Positions 25,548 to 33,830 of a DNA stretch of 34,193 bases are shown piece by piece. This DNA is from Streptomyces cavernae (GTDB lineage Bacteria > Actinomycetota > Actinomycetes > Streptomycetales > Streptomycetaceae). Position 1 is the first letter of the stretch. Each line of letters starts with the position of its first letter. Below the pieces are notes generated by a model, which was not told where the DNA came from, made no database searches, and was given only the letters and a program-made list of their open reading frames with translations. Made by a program: the position numbers and the translations under genes. Location: contig NZ_RPDJ01000064.1 of assembly GCF_004023625.1 (NCBI RefSeq), forward strand, positions 1 through 34,193. The letters are read 5' to 3'.

Positions 25548-26540
25548 TCAACGCCCCAGCAGGGGGGCGTAACAACCGCCGTCGGTGTGCGCGCAGGCGA
25601 CGAGCATCCGGTACGGCTCCCAGTCCTCGTAGTCCTTCCTGCCGGGCTTGGCCAGCTCGCGCTCCAGGCCCCAGGTCTCGAGCTGGATGGAGTGGCCGAT
25701 CAGCAGGTCGGCGTCCGCGTCGGTGCGCAGCAGCGGCCGGGCCAGTTCGGCCACCGCCTCCTGTAGCAGTGCCCGGTCGGCGCGTTCCCGGGCGGTCGAC
25801 CCGGCGCCGACCGGCGGGGGCGCGAAGGCCAGCTTCACCACTTCATTCAGGTCGAGTTGTACGGGGGCGAGGACGGCGAACTCGAAGTCCAGCAGGGCCA
25901 CCACGTCGGTGCCGTCCCACAGCGCGTTGACCGGGGAGAGGTCGCCGTGGTTGAGCACCCGGGGGGCATCGGGCAGGGCCGCCCAGTGGCGGTCGAGCGC
26001 GGTACTCAGCCGTGCGCGTTCGTCCCGGGTGAGCACCCCTGCCGTGTGGAGCCGCAGGAGGGCGGCCATGGCCTCGTCCGGGGAGATGGCGTAGAAGGGG
26101 TTGTGGGGCCGGGCCACGGCCGCGGCGGCGGCCGGGTCGACCCGGTGCACCGCCCGGGCGCGCTCCCACAGCCGGCGTGCCGCGGCCACCCGCCGTTCGC
26201 CGTCCAGGGTGTCCCAGGCGTCGTCCAGGCTGGTCGCGGCGATCTCCCGGGTGACGACCCACTCGAAACCGCGGGTCGCGCCGGAATCCAGAACCGTCGG
26301 GTAGCCCACCTCGGGTGGCAGCAGGGCGGCCAGCCGGGTCTCGCGGACCAGGTCTTGGACTCCGGCGGAGCCGGCGACGCGTACGGCGAGCCCGCCGCCC
26401 AGCCAGGTGGCGTTCGTCCAGCCGGCCGCGCGGCGCGCGGCGGCGAAGTCCGCGCCGTGGCGCCGGAAGACATCGGCGGCCACGGCGGCGGTCTCGGCGG
26501 CGCGCGCCGCGCGTTCGGCGCCGGTGGCGACGCCGGTCAT
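25548..26540 (-). CDS. stsE: StsE, APH-fold phosphotransferase
   Basis: StsE is a 330-residue kinase with VLNHGDLSPVNALW (Asp200, Asn205) and ALLDFEFA (Asp218), as in the aminoglycoside phosphotransferase family. With StrN it should supply the two cyclitol phosphorylation steps. The ATG at 26540 overlaps the stsF stop (ATGA), showing coupling, and stsD follows 45 bp later. The longer open frame to 26627 runs into stsF and is not needed. Confidence 0.88.
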   Translation of the reverse strand: MTGVATGAERAARAAETAAVAADVFRRHGADFAAARRAAGWTNATWLGGGLAVRVAGSAGVQDLVRETRLAALLPPEVGYPTVLDSGATRGFEWVVTREIAATSLDDAWDTLDGERRVAAARRLWERARAVHRVDPAAAAAVARPHNPFYAISPDEAMAALLRLHTAGVLTRDERARLSTALDRHWAALPDAPRVLNHGDLSPVNALWDGTDVVALLDFEFAVLAPVQLDLNEVVKLAFAPPPVGAGSTARERADRALLQEAVAELARPLLRTDADADLLIGHSIQLETWGLERELAKPGRKDYEDWEPYRMLVACAHTDGGCYAPLLGR

Positions 26541-27226
26541 CCGTGCGCCCTCAGTCGCAGTGACACGACCAGGCGCAGCGGGTCCGGGCCGTCGGGCAGC
26601 CGGAGCAGCGGCGGCACCTCGTGCCACATGCGCGGGCCGAGGAGGCGGGCGTCGCCGTCGCGGTCGTACATCGGCTCCAGGAAGCCCTGGCGCAGGACGC
26701 GCATGGAGCCGACGGTGCCGTAGCAGAGCGGGAACTGGAGGTTGAACCGGTCGAGGTCGGTGTCCTCCTCGGCGCCGTGCGGGCCGATGTAGTCGCCCTC
26801 GCGGTAGACCAGCAGGAACACCCGTTCGTAGTGCAGCCCGCGGCCGGTGATGGTGTCGACGACGGGCAGCAGCTGGTGGGCCGCGTGTTCGGCCCAGTCG
26901 AGCAGGCCGTGGTTCCGCAGGACGGTGGTGACGCGTTCGGCGTGGGCGGGTGAGTCGGTCTTGGTGTCGATTCGCCGCAGCCGGAAGCCGTAGCCGAGCC
27001 CGCCGTCGGCGGAGGTGTGCTCCTGGGCGTCGAGCTCGACCTCGTCGCCCAGTTCCCGGTAGGCCGACAGGGCCGCCGCCTTGAGCTCGGTGACATCGGT
27101 GACCCGCGGTATCTGGGCGCAGCGGTGGGCGGAGTAGTGGGCGCGCAGGGCGTCGATGCCGATGTCGGCGCCCTCGGTGCGGAACCGGCCGGTCGAGGCC
27201 ACGGGCTGGGCGGAGTGGACGTCCAC
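26537..27226 (-). CDS. stsF: StsF, putative Fe(II)/2-oxoglutarate oxygenase-like protein
   Basis: The function of this 229-residue protein is not established. It has the look of a prolyl-hydroxylase-type jelly roll: YREGDYIGPHGAEED resembles the Y-x2-GD-x3-H segment (His150), and MWHEVPPLL with RLVVSLRLR supplies a distal His202 and Arg residues (218-226). The usual H-x-D is replaced by His followed by Gly-Ala-Glu. If active it would be a second oxygenase beside StrG. The start is GTG at 27226 after GAGGGG. It is coupled to stsE by a 4-bp overlap and lies 94 bp after stsG. Confidence 0.85.
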   Translation of the reverse strand: MDVHSAQPVASTGRFRTEGADIGIDALRAHYSAHRCAQIPRVTDVTELKAAALSAYRELGDEVELDAQEHTSADGGLGYGFRLRRIDTKTDSPAHAERVTTVLRNHGLLDWAEHAAHQLLPVVDTITGRGLHYERVFLLVYREGDYIGPHGAEEDTDLDRFNLQFPLCYGTVGSMRVLRQGFLEPMYDRDGDARLLGPRMWHEVPPLLRLPDGPDPLRLVVSLRLRAHG

Positions 27227-27278
27227 GGGAACCCCTCTTTTTCGCGGATGGTCGTCACGGTGGGCTGTCTTGGACGAG

Positions 27279-27299
27279 GCCGGGCACGCGTGACCCGGC
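27279..27299. terminator. small hairpin between stsG and stsF
   Basis: GCCGGG (27279-27284) and CCCGGC (27294-27299) pair around a 9-nt loop that contains the palindrome ACGCGT. It lies in the 94-bp gap and could slow transcription from stsG into stsF. This is weak evidence. Confidence 0.3.
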
Positions 27300-27320
27300 G
27301 GGGACGGGCGCGGGGGTGGT

Positions 27321-28082
27321 TCAGGCGGTGCCGAGGACCACGAGGCGGCGGCTGCTGACGGTGAAGGTGCCGCCGGTCTCGTTCATGACCCGCGCGTGGG
27401 AGAAGCCGGCGGCCCGGAACCACTCGAGGATTTCGGGGGCGGTGAACATGCGGACGCTGTAGCGGGCCCGCTCTGCCTTGCCGTCGCGAATGGTGATCTT
27501 CTCCGCGTAGTAGCGGCTTGCCTCGGCGTCCAGTTCCTGGATGTCGACGGCCATGTCCGACCCCCGGCGCAGGATGTCGACGTGCATCTCGTGATTGGCG
27601 AGCACGCTCGGAATGTGCCGGTAGGGGGAATGCATGTCGAGCAGAAACCGGCCGCCGGGACGGAGCGCGCGGCGGTAGCGCCGGAGAATGTCGCGGTCCG
27701 TCTCGTCGTCGAAGTAGCCGAAGGAACTGTACCAGGAGACGGCCGCGTCGAATTTCGCCTCGAAGGACATCTCCCGCAGGTCGACGTGCCGGTAATCGAC
27801 CTGGACCCCCATTTCCCGGGCCTCGCTGCGGGCCATCGCGAGAAAGCGCTCGTCGCGGTCGATGCCGACCACCCGATAGCCTCGCGAGGCCAGCACGTTT
27901 GCGTGTCGGCCGTGCCCGCACGGGGCGTCCAGGAGGTCCATTCCCGGTTCGAATCCGCCGAGTGCGACCATGCTCGACGCTTCCTTCTCACTCAGTTCCG
28001 GTGTGAGATCAGGGAGATCGAAGTAGTCGTAGTCGTCGCCGAAAAGGGCGTCCCAGTCCACATGCGGCTGCCTTGGGTTCAT
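27321..28082 (-). CDS. stsG: StsG, SAM-dependent N-methyltransferase
   Basis: The 253-residue class I methyltransferase has motif I LLDAPCGHGRHA (residues 50-61) and the acidic end of strand 2 in VVGIDRDE. A single N-methyl group occurs in streptomycin, on L-glucosamine, so StsG is the natural candidate. The ATG at 28082 follows GAGGA. It lies 68 bp downstream of strV, so it is probably transcribed with strW-strV. Confidence 0.9.
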   Translation of the reverse strand: MNPRQPHVDWDALFGDDYDYFDLPDLTPELSEKEASSMVALGGFEPGMDLLDAPCGHGRHANVLASRGYRVVGIDRDERFLAMARSEAREMGVQVDYRHVDLREMSFEAKFDAAVSWYSSFGYFDDETDRDILRRYRRALRPGGRFLLDMHSPYRHIPSVLANHEMHVDILRRGSDMAVDIQELDAEASRYYAEKITIRDGKAERARYSVRMFTAPEILEWFRAAGFSHARVMNETGGTFTVSSRRLVVLGTA

Positions 28083-28150
28083 ATTCCTCAGGCTAGGTTC
28101 GGAGCCGTATTCGCCGCAACGATTTCAATCGCCGTCCGCGTACTGCTATT

Positions 28151-29893
28151 TCATTCGCCGTGCCAGGCGCGCCACAGTGCGGCGTAGGCGCCGTCGGCGG
28201 CCAGCAGTTCGTGGTGGCTGCCCAGTTCGGTGATACGGCCGTTCTCGACGACCGCGATCCGGTCGGCGTCCTCGGCAGTGTGCAGCCGGTGCGCGATGGC
28301 GATGACGGACCGGTCGCTCAGGACGGCGGCCATGGCTCGTTCGGTGTGCCGCGCCGTGGCCGGGTCAAGCAGCGCAGTAGCCTCGTCGAGCACCAGGGTG
28401 TGCGGGTCGGCGAGCAGCAGCCGGGCCAGGGCCATCTGTTGGGCCTGTGCGGCGGTGAGGTCGTGCCCGGTGGAGCCGACCGGGGTGTCCAGGCCGTAGG
28501 GCAGGGCCGCCGCCCAGTCGCCCGCGCCGACAACGTCCAGGGCGCGGCGCACCTCGGTGTCGTCGGCGGCTGGCCGGGCGAGGGTGAGGTTCTCCCGCAG
28601 GGTGCCGCGGAAGATGTGGTGTTCCTGGGTGACCAGGGCTATGCGGCCACGCAGGTCGCGGGTGCTCAGCTCGACCAGCGGTACGCCGCCGAGGCGGACC
28701 GTACCGGAGCCGGGGTGGTAGATACCGGCGAGCAGCTTGCCGAGGGTGGACTTGCCGGACCCGGAGGGGCCGACGACGGCGAGCCGTTCACCCGGCGCGA
28801 CTTCCAGGTCGACGCCGTGCAGGACGGGGCGTCCGCGCACGTAGGAGTAGGTGACCGCGCGGGCGGTGAGGTCCTGGCCCGCGGGCCCGGCGCCGGTGGG
28901 CTCGCGGTCGGCGGGCAGCTTGCTCACCCCGAGGACCCGGGCCAGCGAGGCCGAGCCGATCTGGAGCTCGTCCATCCAGCTCAGCACGTCGTCCAGGGGG
29001 AAGATGAGCTGCCGTACGTAGAGGGTCGCGGCGACCACCTGGCCCAGCGAGGCGAGGCCCTGGGTGTGGAGCAGCCCGCCGATGGCGAGGGTGGCGACCA
29101 GCGGGACGGCGTAGCTGAGCTCCACCAGCAGGTACCAGGAGCTGCGCAGCCACATGGTGTGCCGCTCGGCCCGGTAGGCCGTGCCCAGGTCGCGGTCGAG
29201 CGCCCGGCGGCGCCATTGCTGGAGGCCGAACGCCTCGGCGGTGCGGGCCCCTGGCACCGTCTCGGCGAGGCTGTCGCCGAGCGCCACGTAACTGGCCCCG
29301 CGCCTGCGGTAGGCGATGCCGGAGCGCCGTAGGTACCAGCGGGTGCCGATCCACAGGGGCGGGATGACGAGAAGGCTGGGCAGCGCGGTGAGCGGGCCGG
29401 TCAGCAGCAGGGCTCCGAAGGTGAACAGGCAGGTCAGTGAGGCGATCAGGGTCTCGGGCGCGGCGTAGCGGACGGTGTTGGTGAGGGCGTCGGTGTCGCG
29501 CGAGGCGCGGGTGATCAGGTCGCCGGGTTCGGCGTCCTCGACGGTGGACAGCGGCAGGTCCACCACCCGGTCGACGAAGTCCTCGCGCACCTCGGCGGTG
29601 ATCTTCTCGCCGAACCGGCAGGAGCGCTGCACCGCACCGTAGGTGAGCGCTGCCTGGGCGACCAGTGAGGCCAGCAGGCCGAGGGCGAGCAGGTCGACGG
29701 TGCCGGCCGTGGTGCCGCCGACCACCTCGTCGATGAGCCGGCCGATCAGCCAGGGGGCGACCAGGCCGCACGCTGCGGCCAGTCCGTGCAGCGCCAGCAG
29801 CCGGCCGAGGTCGCCGGTGTGACGGCGGGCCAGGGCGCGGGCGTGCCGGCGTACCTCCGCCGTGTCGGCGACCGGCAGTGCTGCCCTGCTCAT
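28151..29893 (-). CDS. strV: StrV, ABC exporter subunit with intact ATPase motifs
   Basis: StrV is a 580-residue fused membrane/ATPase half-exporter: an N-terminal transmembrane domain (about 30-315) and a C-terminal ATPase. Walker A GPSGSGKS (375-382), Q-loop Gln423, Walker B LVLDEA (Asp503, Glu504) and H-loop His535 are intact, but the signature is LTAAQ (479-483) instead of LSGGQ. With StrW it should form a heterodimer that exports streptomycin-6-phosphate. The ATG at 29893 overlaps the strW stop (ATGA). Confidence 0.92.
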   Translation of the reverse strand: MSRAALPVADTAEVRRHARALARRHTGDLGRLLALHGLAAACGLVAPWLIGRLIDEVVGGTTAGTVDLLALGLLASLVAQAALTYGAVQRSCRFGEKITAEVREDFVDRVVDLPLSTVEDAEPGDLITRASRDTDALTNTVRYAAPETLIASLTCLFTFGALLLTGPLTALPSLLVIPPLWIGTRWYLRRSGIAYRRRGASYVALGDSLAETVPGARTAEAFGLQQWRRRALDRDLGTAYRAERHTMWLRSSWYLLVELSYAVPLVATLAIGGLLHTQGLASLGQVVAATLYVRQLIFPLDDVLSWMDELQIGSASLARVLGVSKLPADREPTGAGPAGQDLTARAVTYSYVRGRPVLHGVDLEVAPGERLAVVGPSGSGKSTLGKLLAGIYHPGSGTVRLGGVPLVELSTRDLRGRIALVTQEHHIFRGTLRENLTLARPAADDTEVRRALDVVGAGDWAAALPYGLDTPVGSTGHDLTAAQAQQMALARLLLADPHTLVLDEATALLDPATARHTERAMAAVLSDRSVIAIAHRLHTAEDADRIAVVENGRITELGSHHELLAADGAYAALWRAWHGE

Positions 29894-31647
29894 TCCGTGT
29901 TCTCCCGGGTGAGGAGGCTGGTGGCGGGCGCGTCCCCGGTGGGCTCCGCGCCGGTCTCGCGCTGGATGACCCGGCGGTACAGGGCGCTGGTGGCGAGCAG
30001 GTCGCGGTGGCCTCCGGTGGCGACGACCGAGCCGTCGTGGACGAGGGCGACCTGCTGGGCGTGGTCGAGCAGCAGCGGGCTGGAGCTGACGAGAACGGTG
30101 GTGCGGCCCTCGCGGGCGGCCCGCAGCCGGCGGCCGATCCGGTCCTCGGTGTGCGCGTCGACGGCGGAGGTGGGGTCGACGACGACGAGGACGTCCGGGT
30201 CAGCGAGCACGGCGCGGGCGAGGACCAGCCGCTGGCGCTGGCCGCCGGAGAAGCGGCTCCCGTCGGCGGTGATTTCGGTGTCCAGGCCGTCGGGCAGCGC
30301 CTCGACGATGTCCTCCGCGGCGGCCACCCGCAGCGCGGCGTGCACCTCGTCGCCTGCGGTGCGGTGCGGGTCGAGACTGTCGCGCAGGGGGCCGCGGAAG
30401 AGCCGGGAGCGGTTGTCGACCACGAGAACGCGTTTGAGGAGGTCGTAGCGGCGCAGCTCGGTCAGCGGCAGCCCGGCGTAGCGGACGGGCCCGTGGGCGT
30501 AGCCTCCGAGCCGGTCGGCCAGGTGTACGCCGTCGGCCGGCGGCGCGACGACCACGAGGAACGAGCCGGCGGTCACGACCAGTCCGGTGCGCTCGTCGAC
30601 CAGGTCGTGCGGACCGGCGGGTATAGGGGTGCGGCCGTGCGTGCCGTCGGGCGGACCGGTCGGCAGGGCGAGCACGGCGATGGCGCGGCGGGCGGCGACG
30701 TGGGCGCGGGCGAACCGGTCGGCGGTGTCGGTGAAGATGGCGAGCGGTTCGACGAGGAAGGCGGCGTACGCGTAGAAGGCGACGAGCTCGCCGGGCGTGA
30801 CCGCGCCGGTCAGCGCGGCGCGGGCGCCGATCCAGGTGACGGTGCCGACCAGCAGGCCGGGCAGCAGCACCTGGGCGGCACGGATCAGGGCCTCGGCGCC
30901 AGCGACCCGGGAGCCGGCGGCGCGCACCCGCTGGGAGCGCTGGCGGTAGGAGCGGGCGAAGGAGGTCTCGCCGCCGACGCCGCGCAGGACCCGGAGGCCG
31001 GTGACCACATCGGTGAGCCGGGAGGTCAGTTCGCCCTGGAGCTCCCGGTAGGCGCTCTGTCTGCGGTGCAGCGGGCGCAGGGTGTAGCCCATGGTGAGGA
31101 TGATCGCGGGCAGGGCGACAATCAGGAGCAGGGCGAGGGAGGGCGACTGGTCGAGCAGCACCACGGCCACCAGCAGGGTCGAGACAACGGCGCCGAAGGC
31201 CCTGCCGACGACGTCGAAGGCGTTGCCGATGGTCGTCATGTCGGAGGTGCCGACGCTGACGAGTTCACCGTCGTCGACGCGGCGTTCGAGGTCCGCGCCG
31301 AGCCGGCCCGCGTGGCCGACCACGAGTTGCACCGTGCGGAAGCCCGCGGCCAGCGCGTTGTACATGCTCAGCCGGCGCCGGATCATGCCGGACACCGCCT
31401 GAACCACGCCGAGGCCGAGGAGCACGGCGGACCAGAGCAGCACGGCGCGCATGTCGCCGGGAACGAGCCCCTCGTCGATGGCCTCGCGGACGACGACCGG
31501 CATGAGTGCCTGCGAGCCGAGCCAGAGCAGGCCCAGGAAGGCCGCCGCGCTCAGTGGCCCGGCGATACGGCCGGCGAGCCACAGCAAATAGCGCGAGGCC
31601 GATCGGATATCGGGATGACCTGGGTCTGCGACGGGGAGCGGACGCAT
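29890..31647 (-). CDS. strW: StrW, ABC exporter subunit with degenerate ATPase motifs
   Basis: StrW is the 585-residue partner of StrV with the same layout. Its signature FSGGQ (466-470) is canonical, but Walker A is lost (AVV-type strand then APPADGVH near 368-375, no Lys), the Q-loop Gln is Asn412, the Walker B Glu is Pro492 (VVVDPTSAVD) and the H-loop His is missing (LVSSSP, 519-524). Each subunit therefore supplies what the other lacks. The ATG at 31647 has no ribosome site, and a promoter-like TTGACG lies just upstream, so the message may be leaderless. A StrR box is centred about 80 bp upstream. Confidence 0.92.
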   Translation of the reverse strand: MRPLPVADPGHPDIRSASRYLLWLAGRIAGPLSAAAFLGLLWLGSQALMPVVVREAIDEGLVPGDMRAVLLWSAVLLGLGVVQAVSGMIRRRLSMYNALAAGFRTVQLVVGHAGRLGADLERRVDDGELVSVGTSDMTTIGNAFDVVGRAFGAVVSTLLVAVVLLDQSPSLALLLIVALPAIILTMGYTLRPLHRRQSAYRELQGELTSRLTDVVTGLRVLRGVGGETSFARSYRQRSQRVRAAGSRVAGAEALIRAAQVLLPGLLVGTVTWIGARAALTGAVTPGELVAFYAYAAFLVEPLAIFTDTADRFARAHVAARRAIAVLALPTGPPDGTHGRTPIPAGPHDLVDERTGLVVTAGSFLVVVAPPADGVHLADRLGGYAHGPVRYAGLPLTELRRYDLLKRVLVVDNRSRLFRGPLRDSLDPHRTAGDEVHAALRVAAAEDIVEALPDGLDTEITADGSRFSGGQRQRLVLARAVLADPDVLVVVDPTSAVDAHTEDRIGRRLRAAREGRTTVLVSSSPLLLDHAQQVALVHDGSVVATGGHRDLLATSALYRRVIQRETGAEPTGDAPATSLLTRENTE

Positions 31648-31655
31648 TGCGCGAC

Positions 31656-31684
31656 GATATCGAGTACTCCGGACGGATCGTCAA
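31656..31684 (-). promoter_or_regulatory. candidate strW promoter
   Basis: On the minus strand TTGACG (31684-31679) is separated by 17 bp from GATATC (31661-31656). Transcription would start within a few bases of the strW ATG at 31647. The StrR box at 31712-31740 ends 27 bp upstream of the -35. Confidence 0.6.
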
Positions 31685-31711
31685 CTCCGTTGTGCCCGCG
31701 CCTTGTTCGTT

Positions 31712-31740
31712 GTTCGACTGCGTACGGTAAGCAGTCGAAA
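31712..31740. promoter_or_regulatory. StrR-binding box between strW and strU
   Basis: GTTCGACTG, 11 nt, CAGTCGAAA: one mismatch to the published consensus and the best right half-site of the three boxes. It lies between divergent strW and strU and can serve both. Confidence 0.9.
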
Positions 31741-31793
31741 GGCCGGCCACCAGAGCCCCGCGCCGCTGTCGGCATGACGCGCTCCGGCGGCTG

Positions 31794-31823
31794 TTGCCCA
31801 GCTTCGTGCCACCGACCTAGTCT
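31794..31823 (+). promoter_or_regulatory. candidate strU promoter
   Basis: TTGCCC (31794-31799), an 18-bp spacer and TAGTCT (31818-31823) resemble the streptomycete vegetative consensus. The start would fall near 31830, leaving a leader of about 280 nt that contains a small ORF and tandem repeats before strU. The StrR box is centred about 105 bp upstream. Confidence 0.45.
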
Positions 31824-31863
31824 CGCCATTCCCTGACGCATCGACAGGCATCGGAGATTCGCC

Positions 31864-32112
31864 ATGCTGGTTCACGCCACTCCGCCGACGGGTGCGGCGC
31901 TCATCGAGCGGAAACAACCGGATGACGACCGCGGGTCACCCACCCGCTCCTTACGCCCTTTCCGTTCGGGCGACTCACGCCCTCTCCGCTCAGGCGGCGT
32001 GCGCCTTCTCCGCTCAGGCGAACGGTGTGACGCGTCGTCCGGCCGCCGCCCGGGCACCCCGTGCTCCGCCCGCCGGCCCGGGTCGGCAGAAATTCCGGCG
32101 GGCAGCCGATGA
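31864..32112 (+). CDS. candidate 82-residue leader ORF overlapping strU
   Basis: An ATG at 31864 with GGAG eight bases upstream opens an 82-codon frame whose TGA overlaps the strU ATG as ATGA (32109-32112). The peptide is Arg- and Ser-rich and includes three 8-residue repeats (LRPFRSGD, SRPLRSGG, VRLLRSGE) encoded by tandem 24-bp units; codon 30 is TTA. Third-position GC, roughly 73 percent by eye, is lower than in the neighbouring genes, which argues against an ordinary protein. It may be a real small gene, a regulatory leader coupling strU translation, or chance. Confidence 0.35.
   Translation: MLVHATPPTGAALIERKQPDDDRGSPTRSLRPFRSGDSRPLRSGGVRLLRSGERCDASSGRRPGTPCSARRPGSAEIPAGSR
31951..32022 (+). 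repeat. three tandem 24-bp imperfect repeats upstream of strU
   Basis: Units at 31951-31974, 31975-31998 and 31999-32022 share the core CGCC-TCTCCGCTCAGGCG with a few substitutions; units 2 and 3 are closest. The 24-bp period keeps a reading frame and is slightly more than two helical turns, so the repeats could be peptide repeats or aligned binding sites. Confidence 0.75.
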
Positions 32113-33395
32113 TCATCGTCGACACCGCGCTGCGCCGCCGCGCGGAAGAGGACCGGCCGATCAGGGTCGGCATGGTGGGCGCTGGCTACATGGGGCGCGG
32201 CCTGGTACGGCACATCTCCGCCTCGGTGCCCGGCATGCGGGTTGCGGCGATCTCCAACCGCAATCCGGCCAACGCCGAACGCGCCTACAAGGAGGCGGGG
32301 CTTGCGCCCGCGCGGGCCGACACTGCGGACGCGATCTCGGCAGCGGTGGGCGGGGGCCGGCCGGTGGTCACCGAGGACGCGTTCGCGCTGATCGCCGCGG
32401 AGGGCATCGACTGTCTGGTGGACGTCACCGGTGCGGTGGACTTCGGCGCCCGGATCACCATCGGCGCCATCGAGCGGGGCCTACCGGTGGTGACGATGAA
32501 CGCCGAGCTCGACTGCACCGTGGGTCCGCTGCTCGCGCACCGCGCCCGCTCGGCCGGGGTCGTGCTCACCGGCGCGGACGGCGACCAGCCGGCGGTGCAG
32601 GCCAACCTGCTCCGCTTCGTGCGCAGTCTGGGCGTGACCCCGCTGGTGGCCGGCAACATCAAGGGCTTCCATGACGAGTACCGCACCCCCACCACCCAGC
32701 AGCCGTTCGCCGACCGGTGGGGCCAGAACGTCCACATGATCACCAGCTTCACCGACGGGACAAAGGTCTCCTTCGAGCAGGCGATCGTGGCCAACGCCTT
32801 CGGCTTCACCGTGCCCCGGCGCGGCATGTACGGACGCGACCACACAGGCCACGTCGACGAGCTGGCCCAGATGTACGACGTCGACGAACTGCGCGAGTTC
32901 GGCGGCATCGTGGACTACGTGGTGGGCACCAAGCCCGCCCCCGGTGTGTACGTCCTGGGCACCCACGACGACCCGGTGCAGCGCAGCTACTTGGAGCTGT
33001 ACAAGCTGGGCCGAGGTCCGCTGTACGCCTTCTACACGCCCTACCACCTATGCCACTTCGAGGTGCCGCACACCGTGGTCCGTGCCGTGGACTTTGGGGA
33101 CGCGGCCCTGACCCCGCCCGCGGGTCCCCGGGTCGATGTGGTGGCCACCGCCAAGCGGGACCTGCCGGCCGGCACGGTGCTGGACGGGATCGGCGGCTAC
33201 GACACCTACGGGGTGGCCGAGTCGCACGCCGCGACACGGGCGGACGACCTGCTGCCGATGGGCATCTCTGAGGGCTGCGTGCTGCGCCGAGCCGTCGACA
33301 AGGACACCGTGCTCAGCTACGGGGACGTGACCCTCCCGCCGGGGCGGCTCGTCGACACGCTCCGCGCGGAGCAGGACAAGCTGTTCGCCGTCTGA
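32109..33395 (+). CDS. strU: StrU, NAD(P)-dependent dehydrogenase-like protein
   Basis: StrU is a 428-residue oxidoreductase. An N-terminal Rossmann fold (IRVGMVGAGYMGRGL, about residues 18-32) is followed by a homoserine-dehydrogenase-like middle part (LVDVTGAVDFG, GNIKGFHDEY) and a C-terminal SAF-like segment (VATAKRDLPAGTVLDGIGGY). Its role in the pathway is unproven; it could act in the N-methyl-L-glucosamine branch. I used the ATG at 32109, preceded by GGCGGG; a GTG at 32061 would add 16 low-complexity residues. It is the last recognisable cluster gene on the right. Confidence 0.88.
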   Translation: MIIVDTALRRRAEEDRPIRVGMVGAGYMGRGLVRHISASVPGMRVAAISNRNPANAERAYKEAGLAPARADTADAISAAVGGGRPVVTEDAFALIAAEGIDCLVDVTGAVDFGARITIGAIERGLPVVTMNAELDCTVGPLLAHRARSAGVVLTGADGDQPAVQANLLRFVRSLGVTPLVAGNIKGFHDEYRTPTTQQPFADRWGQNVHMITSFTDGTKVSFEQAIVANAFGFTVPRRGMYGRDHTGHVDELAQMYDVDELREFGGIVDYVVGTKPAPGVYVLGTHDDPVQRSYLELYKLGRGPLYAFYTPYHLCHFEVPHTVVRAVDFGDAALTPPAGPRVDVVATAKRDLPAGTVLDGIGGYDTYGVAESHAATRADDLLPMGISEGCVLRRAVDKDTVLSYGDVTLPPGRLVDTLRAEQDKLFAV

Positions 33396-33437
33396 CCCCA
33401 CCGCGGGAGAAGGAGGTGTACCCACTCCTCGGCACTC

Positions 33438-33830
33438 TCAACGTATAGCCCACCGGGGGGGGCTTGCGGCAAGGCCCCCGTGGTGCCGCAGAATCGCTGG
33501 ATCAGGCCAGGAAGCTGCGGAAATGAAAGAATCACGACGTGCGTGCGGAGTTATCCGTCCATGAGTCACACGGTGACACCGCGCCGGTGTTCGCGCTCCC
33601 GGAGCGCCTCGCGCCCAAGGCCTGAACTCGTCTTGACCCTCCGGGACCTCGCCTGCGGCGAAGCCCGACATCAGGCGGTAGGTGTTCGCTCCCATCAAGT
33701 AGGTGGCCGCGGGCTGCTCGCCGAGCCATGCGAGGTACTCCGGGCCCTCCAGGCCCCAGAACCCGGGCCATCCCTGTCCCGATGCGTGGCCGTCGAGGGA
33801 GGTGATGAAATCGACGAGAAGCTCCGACAT
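33438..33830 (-). pseudogene. truncated dihydrofolate-reductase-like (RibD C-terminal) gene
   Basis: The ATG at 33830 follows AGGAAAGGA. The first ~70 residues (SELLVDFITSLDGHASGQ...LMGANTYRLMSGFAAGE) are clearly the N-terminus of a RibD-C/dihydrofolate-reductase-like family protein of roughly 190 residues. After DEFRP, near 33620, the similarity stops and the frame continues into Arg-rich nonsense to 33438. About two thirds of the gene is missing, so it is a remnant at the right border of the cluster. The 42 bp between the strU stop and this frame hold nothing clear. Confidence 0.75.
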
